Translations under genes and position numbers: made by a program
Source of the DNA: Yponomeuta sedellus
Taxonomy: Eukaryota > Arthropoda > Insecta > Lepidoptera > Yponomeutidae
DNA: 64,000 nucleotides
NCBI GenBank assembly: GCA_934045075.1
Contig: OW203722.1
Coordinates: 21,908,429-21,972,428 of the forward strand
Reading direction: 5' to 3'
Shown here: piece by piece, positions 43,583 through 52,756 of the stretch
How positions within the stretch are numbered: the stretch's first letter is position 1
Layout of the letters: every line of letters starts with the position of its first letter
Notes under the pieces: generated by a model
Databases searched by the model: none
Told to the model about the DNA's origin: nothing
What the model saw: only the letters and a program-made list of their open reading frames with translations

Positions 43583-44300
43583 GACGTGTACAGTCGACAG
43601 CTGACCTTTAACGTTTTGTTGCAAAATCATCCGTAATGTAACTGGTTATGGTGCATGTCGACGCACTGTCAACTATACTGAAAGCTGTGATGAAACTTGC
43701 AATGTATTTACGTTGCTTTAAAAAGTCGACAGTCGACAGCCGACCTTTAACGTGTTGTTGCAAAATCACCCGTAATGTAACTGATTATGGTGCACGTCGA
43801 CGCACTATCAACTGTACTAAAAGCTGTGATGAAATTTGCAATGTATTTACGTTGCTTTAAAAAGTCGACAGTCGACAGCTGACCTTTAACGTTGTTGCAA
43901 AATCTTTCGTAATGTAACTGGTTATGGTGCACGTCGACGCACTATCAACTGTACTGAAAGCTGTGATAAAACTTGCAATGTATTTACATTGCTTTAAAAA
44001 GTCGACATTCGACAGATGACCTTTAACGTGTTGTTGCAAAATCACCCGTAATGTAACTGGTTATGGTGCACGTCGACGCACTGTCAACTGTACTGAAAGC
44101 TGTGATAAAACTTGCAATGTATTTACGCTGCTTTAAAAAGTCGACAGTCGACAGACGACCTTTAACGTGTTGCTGCAAAATCACCCGTAATGTAACTGGT
44201 TATGGTGCACGTCGACGCACTGTCAATTGTACTGAATGAAAGCTTTGATGAAACTTACAATGTTTTTACGTTGCATTAGAATATAATATTCTGTAAAAAG
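43583..44300. repeat. Tandem array, five units of ~139 bp
   Basis: The motif CAGTCGACAG..GACCTTTAACG (CATTCGACAG in unit 4) starts at 43591, 43730, 43869, 44006 and 44145 (spacing 139, 139, 137, 139). Each unit also has GTAATGTAACTGGTTATGG, a CGTCGACGCACT block and AACTTGCAATGTATTTACG. GTCGAC occurs two or three times per unit. The last unit ends near 44300 with one insertion. Frames on both strands are open only because the unit lacks stops in some frames. Confidence 0.92.
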
Positions 44301-44591
44301 TCGACAGCATAATGAGCCCTTCAAGCACATACTTTTAGTAGTTAAATTTCATTTCAAGATTAGCTCTGGATGTAAACATTTTTTTAACTACTATCAAAGC
44401 CTAGAAATTAATAACAGGGCTTGGTGTTTATTGAATTAATGTGATTATCGAATAGCCTTGGACGAGCATACGACTTCATAGACATCATTGCGTTCCGTAT
44501 TTTGACGATTTCTTAATGAGACCATGAGTTTTATCCGTTAAACGTATTGGTAAAGTTTAATAGCGAGAACAACAATTTAAGACATGGAAAT

Positions 44592-44860
44592 GACATGCCC
44601 ATGCTGGGGCACGGGTATCTTCCTGCATCACAGGAAGGTTAGGCCATACTCCACCACGGGGACCAAGTCCGGGTTGGTAGAGGAAGTTATCAAGCCGCCC
44701 ATAAGGCCTCTAAGATGGCTACATGACAGCACCAACGGCTTAACGTGCCTGGCGAAGCACAGAAGTCACGGGACGGTCACCCATCCTGCACCTGACCGCG
44801 CCTGTTGTTGCTTAAATCAAGGGATTGATTCTAATCACTCGGTTCGACTAGGTGGAGAGG
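44592..44860 (-). repeat. Family C SINE with internal deletions
   Basis: Complement copy. Compared with 54835-55195 it lacks two blocks (around GGATTGTAAGACAGTGG and GCGCTCGGAAAAATGCC), giving about 270 bases. The 5S-like part at 44770-44850 is retained. Confidence 0.83.
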
Positions 44861-45061
44861 GCATTTACGACGTACCCTTCAGTAAATGAACTGTAATTGA
44901 AAATCTTAAACCGCTTCCAGCCTTGAGTGACATGTTTGGGCCTTACAAGCATTTGTTATTCAGCCCCGAACAAAGCTCTCTGACGAGAAAATCATATCTT
45001 TTCTCTTTCACGCCAAGTCCGCCGGTCCCCTGCCAATGTTATGTTAATAATGTATGTAGGC

Positions 45062-45160
45062 TGTTGATACCAAGCTGCGGGTTTCCTCATGATGTTTTCT
45101 TTCACGGTTAGCGTGTGGTAGTGCTTCACAAATTCGTAGATGTACAATTGACTGGTCTTC
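45062..45160 (-). repeat. Family E SINE fragment
   Basis: GCTGCGGGTTTCCTCATGAT and TTAGCGTGTGGTAGTGCTTC match the middle of family E (complement). Confidence 0.75.
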
Positions 45161-45335
45161 CCTGTGGTCGATGTTAACCAAGTTGTTATTTAAGTTACAT
45201 GGTTTATTATTTACTCAAATAATAGTTATTACCTAATAAATCAACCTGCAGTATCTCTTTATAGCGTGAAATATCGGAGTAGATTAGTATACGTTTATAG
45301 ATGGTATTATTATGTGCTAAACAATACTACTCCAT

Positions 45336-45447
45336 CCATCTAAATCAATGTCTCAGGCACTGAAGCGTGCGAGTGGTCCTTTCCCCCATCTAGTGTGAAT
45401 GGAGGTGCCACTTGTACAAATCGTATCATTACGTAGTCTGTTGATGT
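45336..45447 (+). repeat. Family E SINE 3' fragment next to exon K
   Basis: GTCTCAGGCACTGAAGCGTG, GAGTGGTCCTTTCCCCCATC and TCGTATCATTACGTAG are the family 3' third, forward. It ends 30 bases before exon K, so here too the acceptor region directly follows a SINE. Confidence 0.78.
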
Positions 45448-45477
45448 GTAGATATTTAATCAAAGCGCTTGTTGCAG

Positions 45478-45579
45478 TGACAATGCCATCATCGAAGATT
45501 CAGAAGGTGACACTGCCCAAGAGGAATTCGCCGCACCCACCAGACGACCGAAATCCGGACCTAATACCATTGAGTAAAG
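45478..45579 (+). CDS. Sidestep-family exon K: cytoplasmic tail, part
   Basis: Acceptor GCGCTTGTTGCAG. The first two bases complete a Val codon, then TMPSSKIQKVTLPKRNSPHP and PDDRNPDLIPLSK. The tail motif '(D/K)xNPDxIP' is shared by Sidestep proteins and supports the exon despite its length of only 102 nt. Lys/Pro-rich, no hydrophobic stretch. It ends with one base before GTAACA (phase 1), so at least one more exon follows; none was found up to 64000. Confidence 0.87.
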
Positions 45580-45857
45580 GTAACATTGCTCTGACTGTTC
45601 CACCTATGTAAGGTCAACATTATATGTATTGCTAAATTTTGTTTGCCAGTTGAAATTGCTATTTTGTTCGTGGATGAACTTGCGTATGTATTTAAAAAAA
45701 AACAATTACGTCATATTACGTCAAACAAGTTTTTTTCCTTTGCCATGTGTTTCACGAAAAATTAAATTCCTACACGTTAGTGGGTCACTTTACGTTGTAT
45801 GGAATCAGGCTTTACTTTGCGGAAATTCATAATCCCATTAATATGTGAAAGTCACCA

Positions 45858-46030
45858 CCGCTAAATTCCGCCAAAAATCCCACAAGCACCATGCGGTTAG
45901 TTAATGCACCGCCCTCCCTCCCACTTTTTCAAGCATAAGCAAGACACGAACACAAGTGCAAGTGAGCCTTGCACTTGTGAGCCTGAGGATGCCTCGTGTT
46001 AGAGGCGAAACGCGTCGCGTATTTTCCCTT
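45858..46030. repeat. Copy of the foldback-linked repeat
   Basis: AAATCCCACAAGCACCATGC, CACCGCCCTCCCTCCCACTT and GGATGCCTCGTGTTAGAGGC match 21592-21770 and 24100-24190. A short internal hairpin (AAGTGCAAGTGAGCCTTGCACTT) lies at 45955-45980. Confidence 0.75.
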
Positions 46031-46034
46031 AGCC

Positions 46035-46140
46035 GCCCATTAGCTCAGTTGGATAGAGCGCTGGCACGGATAGCCAGAGGTCACGGGTTCGAATCCCGGC
46101 ATGGGTGGAATTTTTTGCCTCTAAATAGGTTTTTAAAATT
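46035..46140 (+). repeat. Family A SINE, intact tRNA-like core
   Basis: 46035-46107 folds as a tRNA-like unit: acceptor GCCCAT, A box TTAGCTCAGTTGGATAGAGC, anticodon arm CTGGC-ACGGATA-GCCAG (would-be anticodon GGA), B box GGGTTCGAATCCC. It is followed by the family end CCTCTAAATAGG rather than a tRNA trailer, so it is a SINE head. Confidence 0.85.
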
Positions 46141-46585
46141 GTGTTTTATAACAGGTGCAACTAGACTCTTCCTCATCTCACGTGAAATGATGTATGTCAC
46201 GTGCATGCACATGTATCCATTTTAGAACCTTGTCCAAGTCCAAATCGTCAGTTACTCGTACATCAAACTACAAAATGTTATTGTGACAAGGTTCTAAAGT
46301 GTTAACATGTTTATACTTACGACTGTACAGACCTCTTTTGTTTATTTTTAAGTTGGTAATAAACCCCCGACCAAGCTTCCTATACTTATCCTGACTGGTG
46401 ATACGCCTGATCAATATGCCGGAATAAAAATACCAATTGTATACACCCAGAATAGCTTCCGAAGCTTTTCTTAGGAAACCTCAGTTATTATTTTCGTGCG
46501 CTGTTGTTGGAGTTTCCTATTATTTAAGCACTACCTACGTATACATAAAAAAATTAAAAAATTGTGATGCTGTCGGGATGTTTGT
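46141..46585. other. Unassigned stretch
   Basis: Between a family A copy and a LINE end; no repeat or exon recognised. Confidence 0.45.
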
Positions 46586-46815
46586 TACTCAATCATGTAA
46601 CAAAGGCGGGACGGATTTTCATGACACTGGGCGTGTTCTTGAGTGGAGACCGCGACTCGGCAAACGTAGTGTAGGACACCCTCCGACCAGGTGGGATGAC
46701 GATCTGCGGAAAACTGCAGGCAGATGCTGGATGCGGCAAGCTGAAGACAGGGCGCTGTGGCGCTCATTAGGGGAGGGCTATGTCCAGCAGTGGAGAGTAT
46801 AGTCTGAAGAAGAAG
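46586..46815 (+). pseudogene. RTE-like LINE C-terminal end with family D tail
   Basis: The frame ending at 46802 reads VGHPPTRWDDDLRKTAG, CWMRQAEDRALWRSLGEGYV and QQW. After it the DNA runs straight into the D-family end GCCTGAAGAAGAAG. This copy shows that the D tail is the 3' end of this LINE. 5' truncated. Confidence 0.85.
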
Positions 46816-46842
46816 GCGTACAGATAGGACCGGTTTCCCAAT

Positions 46843-46973
46843 TGTAGTGAGTAGCTATTGTTAAGTACCCTTATGAATAAGGTCAAGCACCTTTATGTAA
46901 GGGTACTAAATAAATCAGTTGTTTATGTCACTCCGTGCTGTGCGTATCATTCCTACTTCTCCAGACCACTACA
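46843..46973 (+). repeat. Putative 5' LTR (131 bp)
   Basis: Begins TGTAGTG and ends CACTACA, an inverted terminal heptamer with TG..CA limits. It is followed at once by a primer-binding-like TGGTGTCAGGTGTGGGG. It is very short for a gypsy LTR. No second copy was found downstream, so the call rests on the ends, the PBS-like site and the gag frame that follows. Confidence 0.75.
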
Positions 46974-46990
46974 TGGTGTCAGGTGTGGGG
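46974..46990 (+). other. Putative primer-binding site
   Basis: TGGTGTCAGGTGTGGGG directly after the LTR's terminal CA. A TGG start is expected because it pairs with the CCA end of a tRNA. Which tRNA is not determined. Confidence 0.65.
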
Positions 46991-47020
46991 TCTAGTCAGG
47001 ATTAGTAAGGAATAAGTATT

Positions 47021-47763
47021 GTGTTTGGTGTTCGACGTGTTGTGAGCATGACCGATACAAAAACAACTCCCGGTGAGCCGATGGCGACGTTTTTGGCCCT
47101 CCAGCAACCGGCCGCCATGAGCGAACATGGCAACGTCGCAGTTAATTGGCGAGAGTGGAAATCGTCTTTCGACTATTTTTTTATAGCAGCGGGCAAGGAA
47201 AGAGCCTCATCGCGTGAGAGGAGTGCTTTATTTCTTCACGTGATTGGAAAGTACGGCCGAGATATTTTAGAAGAGTTGGACCTCGACGAGAAGTCAAGAT
47301 GTGATTATGACACGTTAGTGAGCGAATTTGCAAAACATTGCGATCCGGTTCATAATATCAATTACGAAAGACACCTGTTTTTCGAGATTTATCAAGGCGA
47401 GGACACTTTGGATAAGTTTCTTGGTAACCTAAAGATAAAAAGTAAGACTTGTGAATTTGGATCGTTGCGTAACAGTCTAATATTAACGCAATTAATCAGA
47501 GGAATAAAGTCACAACAAATGCGAGAAAGAATGCTATCAAAATGTAAGCTGGACCTAGAAGAAGCTATTGCCGTGTGCCGCGCTGCGGAGTGCGCTCACC
47601 GGCAAGCGGAGGCATGCAGCAGCGGCGGCGGAGCGGCGGCGCCCGCGCATCTGGAGCATATGGGGCGCGGCGGCAGTGGGGCACGCGGGCTCGGCCGCGC
47701 CCGCGGGCGGCGCAGGGGCGTCGCCCGCCCTCGCGACGCCCAGCCGCAACATGCAACGCAACA
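47021..47763 (+). pseudogene. LTR element gag region
   Basis: Open frame; the likely start is Met at 47048 (MTDTKTTPGEPM) rather than 47021. It resembles the capsid region of gypsy gag (NWREWKSSFDYFF; later DTLDKFLGNLKIKS). From 47590 to 47750 the composition changes to a very GC-rich Gly/Ala/Arg-rich linker. A CCHC zinc knuckle expected near the end is absent, and the frame runs directly into protease-like sequence, indicating an in-frame deletion. The capsid would package element RNA. Confidence 0.85.
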
Positions 47764-48985
47764 ACAGCTGTCAGTGATGTCACTTAACGCCTTCAAAGAG
47801 GCAGGATTTAATGAAGGCATCTTAAAGAAAAATTCAATGGTTTTAAGAGAGATTAGTAAAGCTAAATTGCCGGTGGTGGGATATTTTGAAGCGAATTTAA
47901 GTTGCAACGAACATTTGACAGCTGAGAAAATGTATGTGCTAGATATAAATTGTAATAATCTCCTAGGATTAAATGCATGCCCTAAACTCAACTTGATAGC
48001 TCGGGTGAGCGAGTTGCGCGAATATAAAATGGACGAGTCAATTTTTGAAGGTATAGGATGTTTACCGTCAATTTGTAAAATACTAATAAACGATCATGTG
48101 ATCCCAGTTGCATGCGCATCTAGAAAAATCCCAATTAAGTTGCGACCGCGTTTACAAGCAGAGTTAAACAATATGGTTGAATTGCAAATTATTATTCGCG
48201 AGGATGGCCCAACTGACTGGGTGTCTAATATTGTGATTGTTGAGAGACCTGATGGTAAAATGCGCTTGTGTTTAGATCCTTTCCATTTAAATAAAGCTAT
48301 TCGTCGTTGCCATTTTCAAGTGCCAACGTTAGACGAGATTGCGAGCAACTTGAATGGAGCTAAGTATTTTTCAAAACTTGATGCAAAAAAGGGGTTCTGG
48401 ATGATGAGACTGGATGAAGAAAGTTCGAAATTGTGTACGTTTGCAACGCCGTTTGGAAGGTATCGGTTCTTAAGAATGCCCTTCGGCATAAAGTCGGCGC
48501 CGGAAATCTTTCATAAGATAAGAATATTCTTTATTGTACACCAGAGCACATATTATAAAACATGTAAAGATACAAAGTACAATTGGCGGCCTTATTGCTA
48601 AAAGCAATTTCATAATTAGATGTACAAAATATTTTCTATGGAAGGTGTGGAAGTATACTGTGATGACTTGCTTGTGGAGCTAGACGAAGGCTGAGCACGA
48701 TAAAAGGCTCGAGGAGGTTATTAAGAGAGCTAAAAGTCAAGGAGTAAAATTTAATAAAGATAAATGCGTATTTAGAGTAAAAGAAATAAGTTTCCTGGGG
48801 CACATTTTTAGTGAGAACGGCATGAGACCAGACGAGACTAGAATTAGAGCTATAATAAACATTATCCAAACCGGAGGATAGAAAGGATCTAGAAAGATTT
48901 CTGGGCCTTGCAAATTATCTATCCCGGTTTATTCCTAATTACTCAAAAATATCAGAGCCGTTTAGAGACTTATTAAAAAAAATAG
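47764..48985 (+). pseudogene. LTR element protease remnant and reverse transcriptase
   Basis: Starts at QLSVMSLNAFKEAGF, the part of a gypsy protease after its missing DTG site. RT begins near 48140; the first catalytic Asp is codon 48380-48382 (KLDAKKGFW) and FATPFGRYRFLRMPFG follows. A 99-bp repeat interrupts the frame at 48517. RT resumes after 48616 with the YCDD site at 48656-48667, then a frameshift or stop near 48695, and the thumb region (SFLGHIFSENG) in another frame. Not functional. Confidence 0.88.
48517..48615 (-). repeat. Family L insertion inside the RT domain
   Basis: 99 bases nearly identical to 59820-59912 (AAGAATATTCTTTATTGTAC, CAATTGGCGGCCTTATTGC). TTTCATAA occurs at 48509-48516 and 48608-48615, an 8-bp target duplication. 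Reading the complement gives an end with GTACAATAAAG. It separates the two catalytic parts of RT. Confidence 0.87.
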
Positions 48986-49019
48986 GGAATTTGTTTGGTT
49001 AAAAACACATAGTAACGCT

Positions 49020-49482
49020 TTTGAAGAGCTTAAGCGTTGTCTATGCCGTGCGCCAGTACTACGGTACTTCTCGCCGCGGAAGCCGGTGACGCTGACAGTT
49101 GACGCGTCGGCGCGGAGCCTGGGTGCGTGCCTGCTGCAAGGCGGCTGGCCCATTGCCTATGCGTCGCGCACCTTAACGCCTGCTGAGACGCGGTGGGTAC
49201 AAATAGAGAAGGAGTTACTGGCTATTGTGTTCGGTTGTGTTCGCTTTCACCAGTATGTATATGGGCAGAATTACGTATGCGTGAAAAGCGATCACAAACC
49301 ACTGGAGGCTATTTTCAAAAAAGCTCTTAATGAGACACCTGCCAGACTGCAACGAATGCTTCTAAAGTTACAAATGTATTCGTTGCGTATTATATACAAA
49401 CCGGGCAAAGAGATGCATATTGCCGATGCATTGTCGCGGGCAACTTCAGAAGAACCTACAAATGATGTACGTGATGGATGAC
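49020..49482 (+). pseudogene. LTR element RNase H domain
   Basis: Open from 49086: VTLTVDASARSLGACLLQ with the first acidic residue, then PIAYASRTLTPAETRW, ELLAIVFGCVRFHQYVYG and SDHKPLEAIF, the usual gypsy RNase H series, closing with KEMHIADALSRA. The domain is complete by eye. Upstream sequence from 49020 (CLCRAPVLRYF) joins it to RT in the same or a neighbouring frame. Confidence 0.88.
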
Positions 49483-50921
49483 GTAACAGTGCATGTGAAC
49501 AGTGTGTATGAAGCGATTGAAGCGTCTCCAGATATGTTAGAGGAAATAAAATTCGAAACTAAAAATGATAAGGGATTACTAGCAGTCATTAAGTATTACC
49601 AACAAGGGTGGCCGGAGTGTAAAGACTCACTTGAAAAGGAGGTCTGTCCGTATTGGGCTGTGAAGGATGAGCTTCACGTCATTAATGGAATAGTATTTCG
49701 TGAGGCCAAAGTGATTGTTCCTACAAAACTACGAACTGAATGGTGCGACGCGCGCATGAAGGGCACTTAGGCATTGAAAAGAGCAAACATCGAGCGCGGG
49801 ACGTGATGTGGTGGCACGGCATGGGGGCGCAGGTCGAGGAAGCGGTCCGGCGCTGCGAGGTGTGCCGGCGCCACCGCGCCGCGCAGTCGCGGGAGCCGCT
49901 GCGCCCGCATGCCCAGCCCACGCATCCGTGGCAGGTTATTGCAGCTGATATTTTTGAGCTCAAAGGGAAAAATTACTTACTGGTAGTGGATTACAACTCT
50001 AAGTATGTAGAAGTTATATATTTGTCAAACATGCAGAGTGAAACCGTCATAACAGCATTGAAAAGTATATTTGGCAGATTCGGCATACCGGCTAAATTCG
50101 TAAGAAAGAGAGAGAGAGAGAGAAACAATTTATTTAAAGGTACAATACTTCAAAAACAAAACCAAACGGTAACAAAAAACATAAACGCGCAACTGATAAT
50201 AAGACACCGTTTACGTCTGCTGCATTTAAAAACTATAGTACGATCTGGGGATTCAATCACGTTACTAGTTCACCTTTGTATCCGCGCTCGAACGGTCTAG
50301 CGGAGCGGAATGTACAAACCATAAAACGCTTATTCACTAAAGCTACTGAAGATGGGAACCGGTGAAACTAATTCACCTGCACAACTGTTAATGGGGAGGT
50401 CATTACGAACCAGACTGCCGGCTACAGAACGTATTCTGCAACCACAACTGGTGGATCCTAATCGGTTACTGAGTAAAAGGAAAGGAAGGACAAGTAGTAT
50501 GAAAGTGTTCTACGACAAAGGTACAAGAGAGTTACCACCTCTGAAAGTAGGAGACAGGGTGTGCCTGCGAGATGGAAAGGTATGGGTTGATGGTTGTGTC
50601 AATGGCAAAGACGAAAATGAGCACTCTTTATACTGTGTAAAGCTAGATAAAGGCGGGGTTTATCGGCGTAACCGGTCACACATACTAAAGGTGCCGACGC
50701 CAGAAAAGAGTCAAGCATCTCAACAAGTAAGTAGTTATGACTATGAAGAGTTCTTTTCTGATATTAATGGTCGTGCGCCGGAGTCGGCATCAGCACCGGC
50801 CGAAGAACATGGCGGGTCAACTGCACCAGCGCCTCTCACGCCGCAGGCTGTTCACTCTGTGAGGCCAGCCAATATAGTAACTGGAACATTAAATCTTTTA
50901 GCGCCCGCCCAAAAGATTTAA
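49483..50921 (+). pseudogene. LTR element integrase region
   Basis: Zinc-binding HHCC part at 49755-49860 (HEGHLGIEKSKH, then CEVCRRH). First catalytic Asp at codon 49947-49949 (AADIFELKG). At 50101-50217 about 115 bases of foreign sequence (GA-rich start) replace the second catalytic Asp region. The catalytic Glu remains at 50303-50305 (NGLAERNVQT). The C-terminal part continues 50352-50921 in another frame. Integrase would insert the element's DNA; this one cannot. Confidence 0.87.
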
Positions 50922-50928
50922 TGTTCCA
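50882..50928. repeat. Perfect 18-bp hairpin at the end of the LTR element
   Basis: TGGAACATTAAATCTTTT at 50882-50899 and its exact complement at 50911-50928 flank an 11-base GC-rich loop. It overlaps the end of the last integrase frame. It could be a template-switch scar where the 3' part of the element was lost. Confidence 0.85.
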
Positions 50929-51060
50929 GGGTAACTGTGAGAATTTCACTAAGTAAATACTTAAGTAACGTTCTGTCACGCACTTTTCTGAAAAATTCAA
51001 AGAGACAGCACTATTATTTATGTAGTATATTTTGTACACGTATATAGACCCGCGTTTTAC

Positions 51061-51178
51061 AGCTTCACCGACTCTCTAAGGTTTGCTGGAAGAAATCTCT
51101 TTCAGAGATAAGCTCGCCTTTGTACATGTTATTCCTTATGTAATGTCCTGTTAAATGTTTCATGTGCAATAAAGTACA
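51061..51178 (+). repeat. Family M repeat
   Basis: AAATCTCTTTCAGAGATAAG, GCTCGCCTTTGTACATGTTA and ATGTGCAATAAAGT; the same sequence is reversed at 63272-63365. The end carries AATAAA. Confidence 0.75.
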
Positions 51179-51484
51179 ATAATACGGTTAACTATTTACT
51201 TCAGAAACTGGCTCTTAGACTAAGTTCTTGAAATGAGACAGGATGACGTTTGTGGGTTTAGCTAGTATAGTAATTTATTCTTACTTGCGTTGCACGTAAT
51301 GAAAATACATAAAACACTAAAATTACAAAAATAAATACAAAAATGGTTTCATTTAAACCTGTAGCTTATTATGTTATCGTTACGTTGCCGCAGATATTTA
51401 GGTTCATAAGTAAATAAGTACCTAAGTTAAGGGACTAGGCAGGCATACTACAACAAAATAGGGAATGGATTAGCAAAGGGTAAG
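51179..51484. other. Unassigned stretch
   Basis: 51228-51270 ends with TTTGTGGGTTTAGCTAGTAT, possibly a decayed Helitron-like end. Otherwise nothing recognised. Confidence 0.4.
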
Positions 51485-51800
51485 CTAAATAATACCCGGA
51501 ACCGGCGTGCGAGCATGCAATGACCAATGAACGTTGATGAAGCGAAGGTGATCTGTCAGGATCGTGGCAAGTGGCAGTTCTTGGTCTCTGCCTACCAGGC
51601 GTGAGGTTACGTTATATTTTATTCAAGTTTATAAGTAAATAATCGTACATCGACCAAGGAAAGATAAAAAGTACCCGGAACTGGCGTGCGTGCATACAAT
51701 GACTTATGAACGATGATGAAGCGAAGGTGATCTGTCAGGATCGTGGCAAGTGACAGTCCCTGGTCGTTGCCTACACCTCTGGTATAAAGGTGTGAGCTTA
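51485..51800 (+). repeat. Two family F copies in tandem
   Basis: GAAGCGAAGGTGATCTGTCA and GATCGTGGCAAGTG occur at about 51540 and 51718 (spacing about 179). Both copies run from CCCGGAAC.GGCGTGCG to the GGTGTGAG / AGGCGTGAG end. Confidence 0.82.
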
Positions 51801-52513
51801 TGTATGTATATAAGTAAATAAGGACCTACCTAGCAAGACAACTGATCAGGAATCAAGTAAATTTTTCACGGTTATTAGAATTCAATCGAATTCGAATGGG
51901 CACAGACAGATGGGCAAAAATTGCCACTGATTGAGTTCCATGTGACCAATATTGCAAACGTAGCCGAGCCAAGGGGCATCTACGCTTGTGCTACACGGTT
52001 GTTTAAAGCTATGTGAAACATCAGGACATCAGCACGAAAATGAAGTTAAAACAAAATTATTACGCTAAGTAAAGCATAGTTCATACGTAATAGTTTGTCC
52101 AAATTTACATAAAACCGGAAGTAAACTTTATTACTTGTTATACTGAAAATTCAAGCCATTTACTACCGTGATTTTATCACAATACGTTTTTCAATTACAT
52201 CACTGTAGTTATTTATTTTTGAAATGATTGTTGGTGCAAAAAATTAACTAACACAGTAAAAAAATCTTAGCAAAACCGTACTCATATTTTTACCAACTAA
52301 CCATCTCAACCAACCCAACTGATATACTTGTTTATTTTAGTTACTTCCATAGTATTATGTCCTATAGAATACCACTGTGGGAGCGGACTGCAGATATTGA
52401 GACCATCTTCGTCTTATGACTTTTAATGATTCGCGATAATCATACATAGCTACTATACATTAAACGGGTATTTATTATTTATTAGGTACAACTTAATTAC
52501 TTTAATCATCTTC
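51801..52513. other. Unassigned stretch
   Basis: About 700 bp without recognised feature. Confidence 0.45.
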
Positions 52514-52756
52514 GTTTTGCAGAAGCGAGCGATCAGATTTATTTATAAGCTAGGCAGTAGAGATCCGTTAAGAGTTTTTTTTAAAGAAACTAACATCCTG
52601 ACAGTTGCCAGTTACTATATCTATGAAAACATTATGTACGTCAGGAAAAATATCAGTAACTTTGAAGGAAAAGTCCTTCAGCAACATCTCTATCGTAGCT
52701 TGTCTGGAAGAAATTACTCTAAGCATAAAGCCGCCCATTGTACGGTATCTTTGTAA
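52514..52756 (+). pseudogene. LINE reverse transcriptase C-terminal fragment
   Basis: The frame reads QKRAIRFIYKLGSRDPLRVF, then FKETNILTVASYYIYENIMY and VRKNIS. 'LQKRAIRxI' and the 'L....Y.Y' block belong to the end of the RT region of jockey-type LINEs in insects. No other part of the element is readable; the frame decays after 52756. Confidence 0.8.

Larger units (their letters stand above)
7246..45579 (+). other. Sidestep-family cell-adhesion gene, partial (11 exons)
   Basis: Single-pass membrane protein of the immunoglobulin superfamily. In Drosophila, Sidestep and its paralogs act on the cell surface in motor-axon guidance and neuronal matching by binding Beat proteins. Seen here: eleven exons with GT donors and AG acceptors, all in compatible phase, totalling 1743 nt. 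They encode Ig2 (exons A, B), Ig3 (C, D), Ig4 (E, F), Ig5 (G, H), fibronectin III (end of H, I), a transmembrane helix (J) and part of the tail (J, K). Each Ig domain has its two cysteines and a tryptophan. Every domain border is a phase 1 intron. Missing: 5' exons for signal peptide and Ig1 (left of the window or unrecognised) and the last tail exons. Which of the Side paralogs it is cannot be told from this part. Exons are 50-65% GC, introns much lower. Confidence 0.9.
46843..50930 (+). mobile_element. Ty3/gypsy-type LTR retrotransposon, inactive
   Basis: Order LTR, PBS-like site, gag, protease remnant, reverse transcriptase, RNase H, integrase is that of Ty3/gypsy elements. It is in the same orientation as the host gene. 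Damage: in-frame loss of the zinc-knuckle and protease active-site region, a 99-bp repeat inserted in RT, frameshifts after RT, an insertion of about 115 bp in integrase, and no 3' LTR seen. It probably sits in the Sidestep-family intron after exon K. Confidence 0.9.

Noticed and set aside
43583..44300. CRISPR-like array
   Set aside because: Units of 139 bp repeat along their full length with no unique spacers, and the DNA is from a eukaryote.
46035..46107. tRNA gene with anticodon GGA
   Set aside because: The cloverleaf is fair, but the sequence is the core of repeat family A, which recurs with the same flanks at several places, and no Pol III terminator follows directly.
50930..52500. 3' LTR of the gypsy-type element
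   Set aside because: I looked for the 131-bp LTR sequence (for example GTACTAAATAAATCAG) and for a polypurine tract with a TGTAGTG start, and found neither.
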